Shown: positions 1 to 6,834 of the stretch, in pieces
Position numbering within the stretch: position 1 is the first letter of the stretch
How the letters are laid out: each line of letters begins with the position of its first letter
Origin: CAKSIN01 sp964423705
Lineage (GTDB): Bacteria; Bacillota; Clostridia; UMGS1810
Direction: 5' to 3'
Length of the DNA: 27,334 nucleotides
NCBI GenBank assembly: GCA_964423705.1
Contig: CAYRGA010000014.1
Coordinates: forward strand, 1-27,334
Translations under genes and position numbers: made by a program
The notes under the pieces: model-generated
What the model was told of the DNA's origin: nothing
Seen by the model: the letters and a program-made list of their open reading frames with translations, nothing else
The model's database searches: none

Positions 1-3
1 TAC

Positions 4-33
4 AAAAAGTCAAGCAATTTCTTGACTTTTTTT
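4..33. terminator. Intrinsic terminator at the window edge
   Basis: A 7-bp stem, AGTCAAG at 8-14 against CTTGACT at 21-27, is flanked by A4 on the left and T7 on the right, so it looks like a bidirectional intrinsic terminator. It probably ends the gene upstream of the window. Its right arm also contains the -35 hexamer of the thrS promoter. Confidence 0.7.
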
Positions 34-50
34 GCAATAAAGCATATAAT
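22..50 (+). promoter_or_regulatory. Sigma-A promoter of thrS
   Basis: TTGACT at 22-27 and TATAAT at 45-50 are separated by exactly 17 nt, which is near-consensus. Transcription would start near 57 and give a leader of about 175 nt before thrS. The -35 element lies in the 3' arm of the upstream terminator. Confidence 0.7.
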
Positions 51-56
51 AAGTTA

Positions 57-231
57 TTATATACAATTTCATTGTAAGTTTTTGTGTTAAAGTAAAAAAC
101 GCTTTTACAAATGAGGCTTAAATTGAGGCTTGAGCCGCAGGCGTTTGCACAAATATTTTCGGTAATATTCTTTGATGGGTAGGGAATAGCCGCATTAATT
201 TTTATTGTATTTTATACGGAGGTTTAGCATA
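57..231 (+). promoter_or_regulatory. thrS 5' leader, possible structure
   Basis: The leader has AAACGC at 97-102 complementary to GCGTTT at 141-146, with two TGAGGCTT copies between them, and an AT-only hairpin AATATT/AATATT at 152-169. No T-box motif (GGGTGGNACCGCG type) and no terminator lies next to the ribosome binding site, so T-box control is not supported. The ribosome binding site GGAGG is at 218-222, 9 nt before the ATG at 232. The leader may be regulatory, but no known class is recognised. Confidence 0.3.
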
Positions 232-942
232 ATGATTACTATTAACATTTCAGATTACGGCACAAAGAAATTTGAATCTGCGGTAACGGTATACGAAGCT
301 GCAAAGACAGTAAGCGATGAGCTCGCAAGAGCGGCACTCGGCGGTATGATTAACGGTGAGGTCAAGGAGCTTACCGGTCCGATAACGAGCGACTGTGATT
401 TGAAAATATTGACATTTAAGGACAGTGAGGGAAAAAGCATCTTGCGCCATACAGCATCACATGTATTGGCTCAGGCTGTAAAAAGACTGTACCCCGATAC
501 CAAGCTGGCAATAGGTCCGGCAATCGATGATGGCTTTTATTATGATTTTGATTCGCCCGAAAGCTTTACCATGGAGGATTTAAAGAACATTGAAGCCGAG
601 ATGAAGAAAATCGTAAAAGAACGGCTCAAGCTTGAAAAATTTGAATTGCCTCGCAGCGAAGCAATAGAGCTTTTGAAAAAAATGGACGAGCCATATAAGA
701 TAGAATTGGTTAATGATTTACCCGAGGATGCGGTTATTTCTTTCTATAAACAGGGCGATTTTACAGACCTTTGCGCAGGTCCTCACGCGTATGACACAGG
801 CTGTGTCAAAGCGTTTAAGCTTTTGAGTGTAACCGGTGCATACTGGAGAGGAAACGAAAAAAATAAAATGCTCCAAAGAATATATGCCACAGCATTTCCT
901 ACAAAGGATGAGCTTAAGGAGCACCTTGAAAAGTATGATTAA
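232..942 (+). pseudogene. thrS: Threonyl-tRNA synthetase N-terminal part (TGS + editing domains), truncated by duplication
   Basis: 236 aa. Residues 1-234 are a normal ThrRS N-terminus: a TGS (N1) domain at about 1-60, then the second additional/editing domain with HTASH and the DLCAGPH motif. In the family this region hydrolyses Ser-tRNA(Thr). The frame leaves the normal sequence at the 589-bp duplication junction, adds Tyr-Asp and stops at 940-942. The break falls roughly at the linker before the catalytic core, so the product would be a self-contained N1+N2 module without aminoacylation residues. The start is ATG 232 with GGAGG 9 nt upstream; a TTG at 205 precedes the ribosome binding site and was rejected. 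It may be a broken gene, a functional free editing protein, or an assembly artefact. Without the duplication the gene would encode 645 aa, the usual ThrRS length. Confidence 0.75.
345..933 (+). repeat. Tandem duplication, copy 1 (589 bp)
   Basis: This segment of thrS is repeated at 934-1522 with no difference that I can find, directly adjacent and in the same orientation. The only shared base at the junction is one G (344/933). The unit of 589 = 3x196+1 bases causes a frameshift. Perfect identity implies a very recent event or an assembly error. Confidence 0.9.
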
Positions 943-1522
943 CGGTGAGGTCAAGGAGCTTACCGGTCCGATAACGAGCGACTGTGATTTGAAAATATTG
1001 ACATTTAAGGACAGTGAGGGAAAAAGCATCTTGCGCCATACAGCATCACATGTATTGGCTCAGGCTGTAAAAAGACTGTACCCCGATACCAAGCTGGCAA
1101 TAGGTCCGGCAATCGATGATGGCTTTTATTATGATTTTGATTCGCCCGAAAGCTTTACCATGGAGGATTTAAAGAACATTGAAGCCGAGATGAAGAAAAT
1201 CGTAAAAGAACGGCTCAAGCTTGAAAAATTTGAATTGCCTCGCAGCGAAGCAATAGAGCTTTTGAAAAAAATGGACGAGCCATATAAGATAGAATTGGTT
1301 AATGATTTACCCGAGGATGCGGTTATTTCTTTCTATAAACAGGGCGATTTTACAGACCTTTGCGCAGGTCCTCACGCGTATGACACAGGCTGTGTCAAAG
1401 CGTTTAAGCTTTTGAGTGTAACCGGTGCATACTGGAGAGGAAACGAAAAAAATAAAATGCTCCAAAGAATATATGCCACAGCATTTCCTACAAAGGATGA
1501 GCTTAAGGAGCACCTTGAAAAG
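934..1522 (+). repeat. Tandem duplication, copy 2 (589 bp)
   Basis: Exact direct copy of 345-933. After 1522 the sequence continues into the normal thrS linker and catalytic region, so this copy stays in frame with the rest of the gene. Confidence 0.9.
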
Positions 1523-2758
1523 CTTGAGGATGCAAAAAAACGTGACCATAACAAGCTCGGCAGAGAGCTCGGCTACTTCACTACGGTAGATACCATAGGA
1601 CAGGGCTTGCCGATTTTATTGCCGAAGGGTGCGAGAGTTATACAATTACTTCAGAGATTTGTGGAGGATACTGAGCAAAAGCTCGGCTGGCAGCTTACGA
1701 AAACGCCGCTTATGGCGAAAAGCGACCTCTATAAGCTCTCGGGACACTGGGATCACTATAAGGACGGTATGTTTGTAATGGGCGACGAAGAAACCGATAA
1801 AGAGGTATTCGCATTAAGACCTATGACATGCCCCTTCCAGTATCAGGCATATCTCAATAAAATGCGAAGCTACCGCGATTTGCCGCTCCGCTACAATGAA
1901 ACCAGTACACTTTTCAGAAACGAAGCCTCAGGCGAAATGCACGGCTTAATCCGTGTACGTCAATTCACCATCAGCGAAGGTCATCTCATGTGTACACCCG
2001 AACAGCTCGAACAGGAATTTAAGAGCTGCCTGGAACTGGCTATGTACATGCTTAAAACTCTCGGATTGTACGAGGATGTGTCCTACAGATTTTCAAAGTG
2101 GGATCCTAACGACAAGGATAAATATATCGGTACTGCGGAGCAGTGGGATGAAGCACAGGATATGATGGAGAAAATCCTCAACCATCTCGGCATAGATTAT
2201 AAGATTGGAATAGGCGAAGCGGCATTCTACGGCCCGAAGCTTGATATCCAGATAAAAAATGTGTATGGCAAAGAGGATACACTCATAACGATACAGATTG
2301 ACCAGCTTCTTGCCGAGAAATTCGGTATGGAATATACTGATAAGGACGGTTCAAAGAAGAATCCGTACATTATACACAGAACCTCCATAGGCTGCTATGA
2401 AAGGACACTTGCACTGCTTATCGAAAAATATGCAGGTGCATTCCCGACATGGCTCGCACCTACTCAGGTACAGATTATTCCTGTTTCGGAAAAGCACTTT
2501 GACTATGCTGTAGACATCAAAAATAAAATGACGAGCATGGGAATACGTGCGGAAATAGATTTGAGAAACGAAAAGCTCGGATATAAGATAAGAGAAGCGC
2601 GTATGGAAAAGGTTCCGAATATGGTAATTGTCGGCGATAAGGAAATAGAAAGCGGCACCGTTTCGGCACGCTCCAGAAGGCTTGGAGAAATGGGCTCAAA
2701 AACTCTTGATGAATTTATCGAGTTTATCAGAACAGAAACAGAAAACAAAACACTTTAA
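935..2758 (+). CDS. thrS: Threonyl-tRNA synthetase lacking the first 38 residues
   Basis: 607 aa from ATG 935. It would charge tRNA(Thr) in the cytoplasm. It keeps the last part of the TGS domain, the complete editing domain (HTASH, DLCAGPH), the class II catalytic core with motif 2 (FRNEASGEMHG...RQF) and motif 3 (GCYERTLALLIE), the zinc-site residues in RPMTCPF, SEGHLMC and IHRTSIG, and a C-terminal anticodon-binding domain ending in GTVSARSR. The frame is open further upstream to a GTG at 836, but those residues are out-of-frame copy 1 sequence. ATG 935 overlaps the preceding stop (ATGATTAA) and has AAGGAG at 916-921, 13 nt upstream, which suits coupled re-initiation. Some ThrRS, such as yeast mitochondrial, lack the N1 domain and still aminoacylate, so this product could be active. 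If the duplication is an artefact, the true gene is 232-344 joined to 934-2758. Confidence 0.85.
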   Translation: MINGEVKELTGPITSDCDLKILTFKDSEGKSILRHTASHVLAQAVKRLYPDTKLAIGPAIDDGFYYDFDSPESFTMEDLKNIEAEMKKIVKERLKLEKFELPRSEAIELLKKMDEPYKIELVNDLPEDAVISFYKQGDFTDLCAGPHAYDTGCVKAFKLLSVTGAYWRGNEKNKMLQRIYATAFPTKDELKEHLEKLEDAKKRDHNKLGRELGYFTTVDTIGQGLPILLPKGARVIQLLQRFVEDTEQKLGWQLTKTPLMAKSDLYKLSGHWDHYKDGMFVMGDEETDKEVFALRPMTCPFQYQAYLNKMRSYRDLPLRYNETSTLFRNEASGEMHGLIRVRQFTISEGHLMCTPEQLEQEFKSCLELAMYMLKTLGLYEDVSYRFSKWDPNDKDKYIGTAEQWDEAQDMMEKILNHLGIDYKIGIGEAAFYGPKLDIQIKNVYGKEDTLITIQIDQLLAEKFGMEYTDKDGSKKNPYIIHRTSIGCYERTLALLIEKYAGAFPTWLAPTQVQIIPVSEKHFDYAVDIKNKMTSMGIRAEIDLRNEKLGYKIREARMEKVPNMVIVGDKEIESGTVSARSRRLGEMGSKTLDEFIEFIRTETENKTL

Positions 2759-2812
2759 TGTATGGGAATACGCAGTATTATCGGCATAATTCCGATACAA
2801 AACCATTATATT

Positions 2813-2848
2813 GCAAAATCCGATTCGCAGAAGCGTTTCGGATTTTGC
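2813..2848. other. Perfect 11-bp inverted repeat
   Basis: GCAAAATCCGA at 2813-2823 pairs perfectly with TCGGATTTTGC at 2838-2848 around a 14-nt loop. No U-tract follows on either strand. It lies between thrS and the DUF5662 gene, 24 bases before the latter's ATG, and may be an mRNA processing, stability or partial termination element. Confidence 0.6.
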
Positions 2849-2871
2849 GATAAATTTGAGAAAGGTATATC

Positions 2872-3417
2872 ATGATGCTTTTAAAAAGATTTTTCGGTCA
2901 TTTCCGTACCATAACAGCACACAGACATGCAGTTATACGTAATTGCTTCAAAGCGGGTATAGGCTTTCAGGGCTTAAGACATGATTTGTCAAAATATACA
3001 CCGTCGGAGTTTATATCGGGAGTACGTTACTATGCGGATGGTAAGCGCTCACCCAATGAACGTGAACGTGAAATATACGGCTACAGCAAGGCGTGGCTTC
3101 ATCACAAAGGGCGGAATAAGCACCATTTTGAGTATTGGACGGACTATAACACCGAAACAAAAATGGTATCTCCTATCAAAATGCCGACAAAATATGTTGC
3201 GGAAATGTTTTGCGACAGAGTAGCCGCAAGCAAGATATACCAGGGTGAGAATTATAATGATTCCCATCCGCTCAACTACTTTTTAAAATCAAAGAAAACG
3301 CGTACCATACACCCCGAAACCTCCGATATGATAGAAGCCTTACTGAGGATGCTTGAAGAAAAGGGGGAGGAAGAAACCTTCCGATACATACGCACACATC
3401 TTAAGGACGAATATTGA
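2872..3417 (+). CDS. DUF5662 family protein
   Basis: 181 aa, cytoplasmic, with no signal peptide or membrane segment. It matches my memory of the DUF5662 family, which is common in Bacillota and has no established function. The sequence is rich in conserved His and aromatic residues: LRHDLSKYTPSEF near residues 36-48, then HHKGRNKHHFEYW near 77-89, and an acidic helical C-terminus. The spaced HD, HH and HH pairs suggest metal binding, which is inference only. The start ATG follows AGAAAGG at a suitable distance. The stop is 11 nt before znuA, so it may be the first gene of the zinc operon, or co-transcribed from thrS through the 2813 hairpin. That link is positional only. Confidence 0.7.
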   Translation: MMLLKRFFGHFRTITAHRHAVIRNCFKAGIGFQGLRHDLSKYTPSEFISGVRYYADGKRSPNEREREIYGYSKAWLHHKGRNKHHFEYWTDYNTETKMVSPIKMPTKYVAEMFCDRVAASKIYQGENYNDSHPLNYFLKSKKTRTIHPETSDMIEALLRMLEEKGEEETFRYIRTHLKDEY

Positions 3418-3428
3418 TAGAGGTATTT

Positions 3429-4397
3429 ATGAAAAAGTTCAAAGTTCTGTTTTCTTTAATAATTATTCTGTCACTGCTTATCGGCTGTGCGCAAAACAGT
3501 ACGGACTCACGGAAAATAAATGTGGTCTGCACTGTTTTTCCGCAATACGATTTTGTACGTAGCATTGCAGGCGGCAGAGTAAATCTCACCATGCTTCTTC
3601 CTCCGGGAAGCGAAGCACATTCGTATGAACCGACACCGCAGGATATTATAAACGTGTCAAATGCCGACCTTTTGATTATGGTCGGAGGTGAATCCGAGGC
3701 ATGGGTTGAGAGTATTTTGGACAGTACCGATACCTCAAAAATGAAAATAATAAAAATGCTTGATGAAGTTAATATGGTTGAAGAAGAAATAATCGAAGGT
3801 ATGGATAACAAAAGCCACGGACATCACAGTCATCATGATGATGAGGAGCATCATCATGATGAGCACGATGAATATGATGAGCATGTATGGACTTCTCCGG
3901 AGAATGCCGTATTGATTACGCAAGCCATATGCGATGAACTGTGCGGCATAAATCCGAAAAATGAGCAGCTTTATAAATCCAATACCGAAAAGTACATAGC
4001 AGAGCTTAAAAAATTAGATGCCGATTATGAGAATATTGTTAAAGATGCAAAAAGAGATACATTGATATTCGGTGACAGATTTCCTTTTCGATATCTGACT
4101 GACAGCATAAAGCTTAAATATCATGCTGCATTCCCCGGCTGCTCATCGCACACCGAACCGTCAATCTCAACTGTGATGTTCCTTATAGATAAGGTAAAAT
4201 TCGAAAAAATATCGACAGTATTCTGCGTAGACTACGGCGATTCCAGAATAGCCGACACTGTTGCCTTGGAAACAGGAGCATCGGTCAGACGGCTGTATTC
4301 ATGCCATGTTATATCGAAAAAACAGTTTGCCGACGGCGAAACATACATCAGCCTTATGAGAGAAAATGCAAGGGCAATAAAGGAGGCGTTGAACTGA
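3429..4397 (+). CDS. znuA: Zinc ABC transporter, substrate-binding lipoprotein
   Basis: 322 aa. It captures Zn(II), or possibly Mn(II), outside the membrane and hands it to the ZnuCB transporter. It begins with a lipoprotein signal peptide (hydrophobic core at about 6-19, lipobox LIGC, Cys20). ClusterA/ZnuA features include FPQYDFVRSIAG, PPGSEAHSYEPTP with H64, a His/Asp/Glu-rich loop at about 130-152 typical of zinc rather than manganese binders, H152 in DEHVWTSPEN and H232 in YHAAFPG. The C-terminal acidic ligand seen in some relatives is not obvious; CH at 292-293 lies in that area. The start is ATG 3429 with GATAGAGG just upstream; a TTG at 3414 overlaps the previous gene and was rejected. 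It heads znuA-znuC-znuB. No Zur box is visible in the short spacer. Confidence 0.9.
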   Translation: MKKFKVLFSLIIILSLLIGCAQNSTDSRKINVVCTVFPQYDFVRSIAGGRVNLTMLLPPGSEAHSYEPTPQDIINVSNADLLIMVGGESEAWVESILDSTDTSKMKIIKMLDEVNMVEEEIIEGMDNKSHGHHSHHDDEEHHHDEHDEYDEHVWTSPENAVLITQAICDELCGINPKNEQLYKSNTEKYIAELKKLDADYENIVKDAKRDTLIFGDRFPFRYLTDSIKLKYHAAFPGCSSHTEPSISTVMFLIDKVKFEKISTVFCVDYGDSRIADTVALETGASVRRLYSCHVISKKQFADGETYISLMRENARAIKEALN

Positions 4398-4398
4398 A

Positions 4399-5094
4399 AT
4401 GTGCATAATAAAATACGAAAATGTCAGTCTCGGATATGACGGAAAAAGTATAATAGAGGATATTTCTTTTTGTGTTAATTCGGGGGATTATGTGTGCATT
4501 GTCGGTGAAAACGGCTCCGGTAAAAGCACTCTCACAAAGGGGCTTTTGGGATTGATAAAGCCGTATGCCGGACACATAGAGCTTAATTGCAGTCAAATAG
4601 GTTATTTGCCGCAGCAGACTGCATTGCAGCGCGATTTTCCCGCATCTGTTTACGAAATAGTTTTGTCCGGAAGACTGAACAAGCACGGATTTCTGCCGTT
4701 TTATAACAAAAAAGATAAAAAAGCCGCTAAATATGCCATAGAAAAAATGGAAATAGATGAACTGAAAAAACATAGCTATCAGGAGCTTTCCGGCGGTCAG
4801 CAGCAGCGTGTTTTGCTGGCAAGGGCGATATGTGCGGCGGGCGGGCTTCTTATATTGGACGAGCCTGCAGCGGGACTGGACCCGATTATAACAAATGAAC
4901 TGTATTCATTGATTTTCGAACTCAATCAAAAGGATAAAATGACGGTGATAATGGTATCACATGATATAGATGCCGCGTGTCGTTACGCCTCTCATATACT
5001 GCATATTAAGGACAACGCATACTACTTCGGCACTGTTTCCGAATACAAAAAAACCGATATCGGAAAATACTTTATAGGAGGCAGTCTGAAATGA
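4399..5094 (+). CDS. znuC: Zinc ABC transporter, ATP-binding protein
   Basis: 231 aa, a single nucleotide-binding domain on the cytoplasmic face that powers zinc import. Visible motifs are Walker A GENGSGKST (36-44), Q-loop GYLPQQ (68-73), signature LSGGQQQ (130-136), Walker B LLILDEP with catalytic Glu155, D-loop AAGLD and switch His188 in VSHD. AAAGGAGG at 4379-4386 lies inside the end of znuA. Only one base separates the znuA stop from this ATG, and the last four bases overlap znuB. Its length is normal for the family. The metal assignment comes from the His-rich binding protein next door. Confidence 0.92.
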   Translation: MCIIKYENVSLGYDGKSIIEDISFCVNSGDYVCIVGENGSGKSTLTKGLLGLIKPYAGHIELNCSQIGYLPQQTALQRDFPASVYEIVLSGRLNKHGFLPFYNKKDKKAAKYAIEKMEIDELKKHSYQELSGGQQQRVLLARAICAAGGLLILDEPAAGLDPIITNELYSLIFELNQKDKMTVIMVSHDIDAACRYASHILHIKDNAYYFGTVSEYKKTDIGKYFIGGSLK

Positions 5095-5903
5095 ATGATT
5101 TAATTGCGATTTTTTCATATGATTTTATACGAAATGCCTTTGTTGCCGGAACCTTGGTGTCACTGTGCGCGTCACTTCTGGGAGTAAGCTTGGTATTAAA
5201 ACGTTATTCGATGATTGGGGATGGACTTTCACATGTCGGCTTCGGTGCACTTGCGATATCTGCGGTTATGGGGCTTTCTCCGCTTAAAATCACAATCCCA
5301 ATAGTAGTAGTTGCGGCGATAGCCCTTTTAAGGATAAGCGAGAGCGGGAAAATAAAGGGTGATGCGGCAATAAGCCTTATATCAACAGGTGCGCTTGCCT
5401 TCGGAACAATAATCGTATCTGTCTGCGGGGTAAATACCGATTTAAACAGCTATCTGTTTGGAAGCATACTTGCCATAAGCAAAAGCGATATGACATTGAG
5501 TGTTATTCTCTCTGTGATTGTGATAATTCTTTTCAGCGTTTTGTATAACATTATTTTCTCGGTGACGTTTGATGAACGCTTTTCAAAGACACTGGGAATA
5601 AATACCGGTTTATATAACATGCTTATAGCTGTACTTACGGCAGTTACAATTGTATTGGGCATGAGAATGCTGGGTTCGCTTCTGATATCGGCACTTATAG
5701 TTTTGCCGTCACTCACGGCAATGCGTGTGTTTAAGAGCTTCAAGAAGGTAACGGTATTTTCGGCTGTGATTTCCGTTTTTTGTTTTTTTGTCGGAATGCT
5801 TGTTTCCTATGCTTTAAACACACCGGCAGGAGCGACCGTTGTTGTGGCGAACATCGCAATGTTTATCGTATTTTCATTGGTCGGCTTCATCACAAAAAGA
5901 TAA
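5091..5903 (+). CDS. znuB: Zinc ABC transporter, membrane permease
   Basis: 270 aa. A very hydrophobic polytopic protein with about 8 predicted membrane helices, of the ABC-3 (ZnuB/MntB/TroC) permease family. Hallmarks are the MIGDGLSHVGFGALA segment near 42-56, which is the family's conserved region, and the C-terminal LGSLLISALIVLPSLTAM segment. It forms the membrane channel with ZnuC and receives Zn from ZnuA. The ATGA overlap with znuC implies translational coupling. It ends 10 nt from the stop of the convergent lipoprotein gene, so there is no room for a terminator between them; the only good hairpin lies inside that gene at 6011-6042. Confidence 0.92.
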   Translation: MNDLIAIFSYDFIRNAFVAGTLVSLCASLLGVSLVLKRYSMIGDGLSHVGFGALAISAVMGLSPLKITIPIVVVAAIALLRISESGKIKGDAAISLISTGALAFGTIIVSVCGVNTDLNSYLFGSILAISKSDMTLSVILSVIVIILFSVLYNIIFSVTFDERFSKTLGINTGLYNMLIAVLTAVTIVLGMRMLGSLLISALIVLPSLTAMRVFKSFKKVTVFSAVISVFCFFVGMLVSYALNTPAGATVVVANIAMFIVFSLVGFITKR

Positions 5904-5913
5904 ACAGGATAAA

Positions 5914-6753
5914 TCATGTGTCGGTGCTTACATGTATTTTTGTACCCGTGCATGTGATTACTATGTTCCCGTTAATATCATTTCCGAGTATCTCCACATC
6001 TAATATACCCAAGCTCTCCGATACTCTCTCGGAGAGCTTTTTGCCGCTTTTGCGAGCGGTTGTAACGACGGCGTATTTGGGTGAGATGTTCTGCAAAAAA
6101 GCCGGTGACGGTGAAAAATCACTGTTTCCCGGTGCAAATGCAAGCACATCCGACTTCATGTATGTACCCTGCGACTTGATAATTGAATTTTCGGCTTCGG
6201 TATCTGTTTCATCAATCGAAAAAATGCGGTTGTTTTTGTAAGACATCATTAAAAGCAGTTCTTCGCTGTGCTTTTCGTCGGCTGAAAAAGCACTTGCGCA
6301 AAGGTTCTTTTCATTAATCAAAGCCGTGCCGCTTTTCAGGGGTTTGACTCGGCAATTCATTTTTGCCGCTTCGGCGACTGTGCTTTTATACATTTTAACA
6401 TTGATGGCAAAGGTCGGAAGGTACAGTTCCTTTACGTTAAAATTCTGTATAATTTTTTTTGCTCCGCCCATGTGATAGCTGTCGGTGTATGTAATAGCCA
6501 GCATGTCCACGGAATCTATGCCGAGATTTCTCATGTATTCATATATTATCGGAAAATCCTCGGCTGTACCGCAGTCTGCAAGTATGCATCTGTTGTCGGG
6601 CAGCTGTATAAGCATGCACTTTCCTTCATCGGTCTTTGGAAAATGCACACGCATTGCTTTTGACGATTCATTTACCTTGACTGCTTTACCGCCGCATGCG
6701 ATGAAAATCAAAGTACATGTGATGAGCATAAACGTAATAATCCTTTTTCTCAT
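5914..6753 (-). CDS. ComEC-type metallo-beta-lactamase-fold lipoprotein, probably catalytically dead
   Basis: 279 aa. A lipoprotein signal peptide ends at Cys20 (FIACGG). The rest resembles the beta-lactamase-like domain found in ComEC/Rec2 and in free-standing lipoproteins of Bacillota: CMLIQLPDNRCILADCGT, with the conserved Asp60 region, and GIDSVDMLAITYTDSYHMGG. In an active enzyme the last motif reads THxHxDHxGG; here residues 88-97 are TYTDSYHMGG, so two His and the Asp are replaced and only His94 remains. The later HHGS-like segment is degenerate too (FAPGNSDFSPSPAFL). I infer a binding or structural role rather than hydrolysis. GGGAGG precedes the ATG. It lies 81 nt downstream of the solute-binding lipoprotein gene on the same strand and converges with znuB. 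The 6011-6042 hairpin lies within its coding sequence. Confidence 0.7.
   Translation of the reverse strand: MRKRIITFMLITCTLIFIACGGKAVKVNESSKAMRVHFPKTDEGKCMLIQLPDNRCILADCGTAEDFPIIYEYMRNLGIDSVDMLAITYTDSYHMGGAKKIIQNFNVKELYLPTFAINVKMYKSTVAEAAKMNCRVKPLKSGTALINEKNLCASAFSADEKHSEELLLMMSYKNNRIFSIDETDTEAENSIIKSQGTYMKSDVLAFAPGNSDFSPSPAFLQNISPKYAVVTTARKSGKKLSERVSESLGILDVEILGNDINGNIVITCTGTKIHVSTDT
6011..6042 (+). terminator. Intrinsic terminator for the znu operon, inside the opposing gene
   Basis: AAGCTCTCCGA at 6011-6021 pairs perfectly with TCGGAGAGCTT at 6029-6039 around a 7-nt loop. A run of five T at 6038-6042 overlaps the end of the stem. It reads as a terminator only in the + direction, about 108 nt after the znuB stop, and lies in the 3' part of the convergent lipoprotein gene. 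Confidence 0.7.
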
Positions 6754-6834
6754 AAAAAATACCTCCCATGTAAAACGGTTTTAATACATTTTAACATGAA
6801 AGGTATCGTATTTTTTGTCATTTATTGCTTTGAA

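Noticed and set aside
120..231. T-box riboswitch before thrS
   Set aside because: The GGGTAGGGAATAGCC stretch near 177-191 only vaguely recalls the T-box motif, and no terminator/antiterminator pair stands before the ribosome binding site.
836..934. GTG-initiated N-terminal extension of the second thrS frame
   Set aside because: These 33 codons are copy 1 read out of frame, without ThrRS similarity or a ribosome binding site; ATG 935 is the better start.
3735..3923. Antisense frame in the His-rich loop of znuA
   Set aside because: Caused by the low-complexity CAT/GAT repeats that encode the His/Asp-rich loop; no ribosome binding site.
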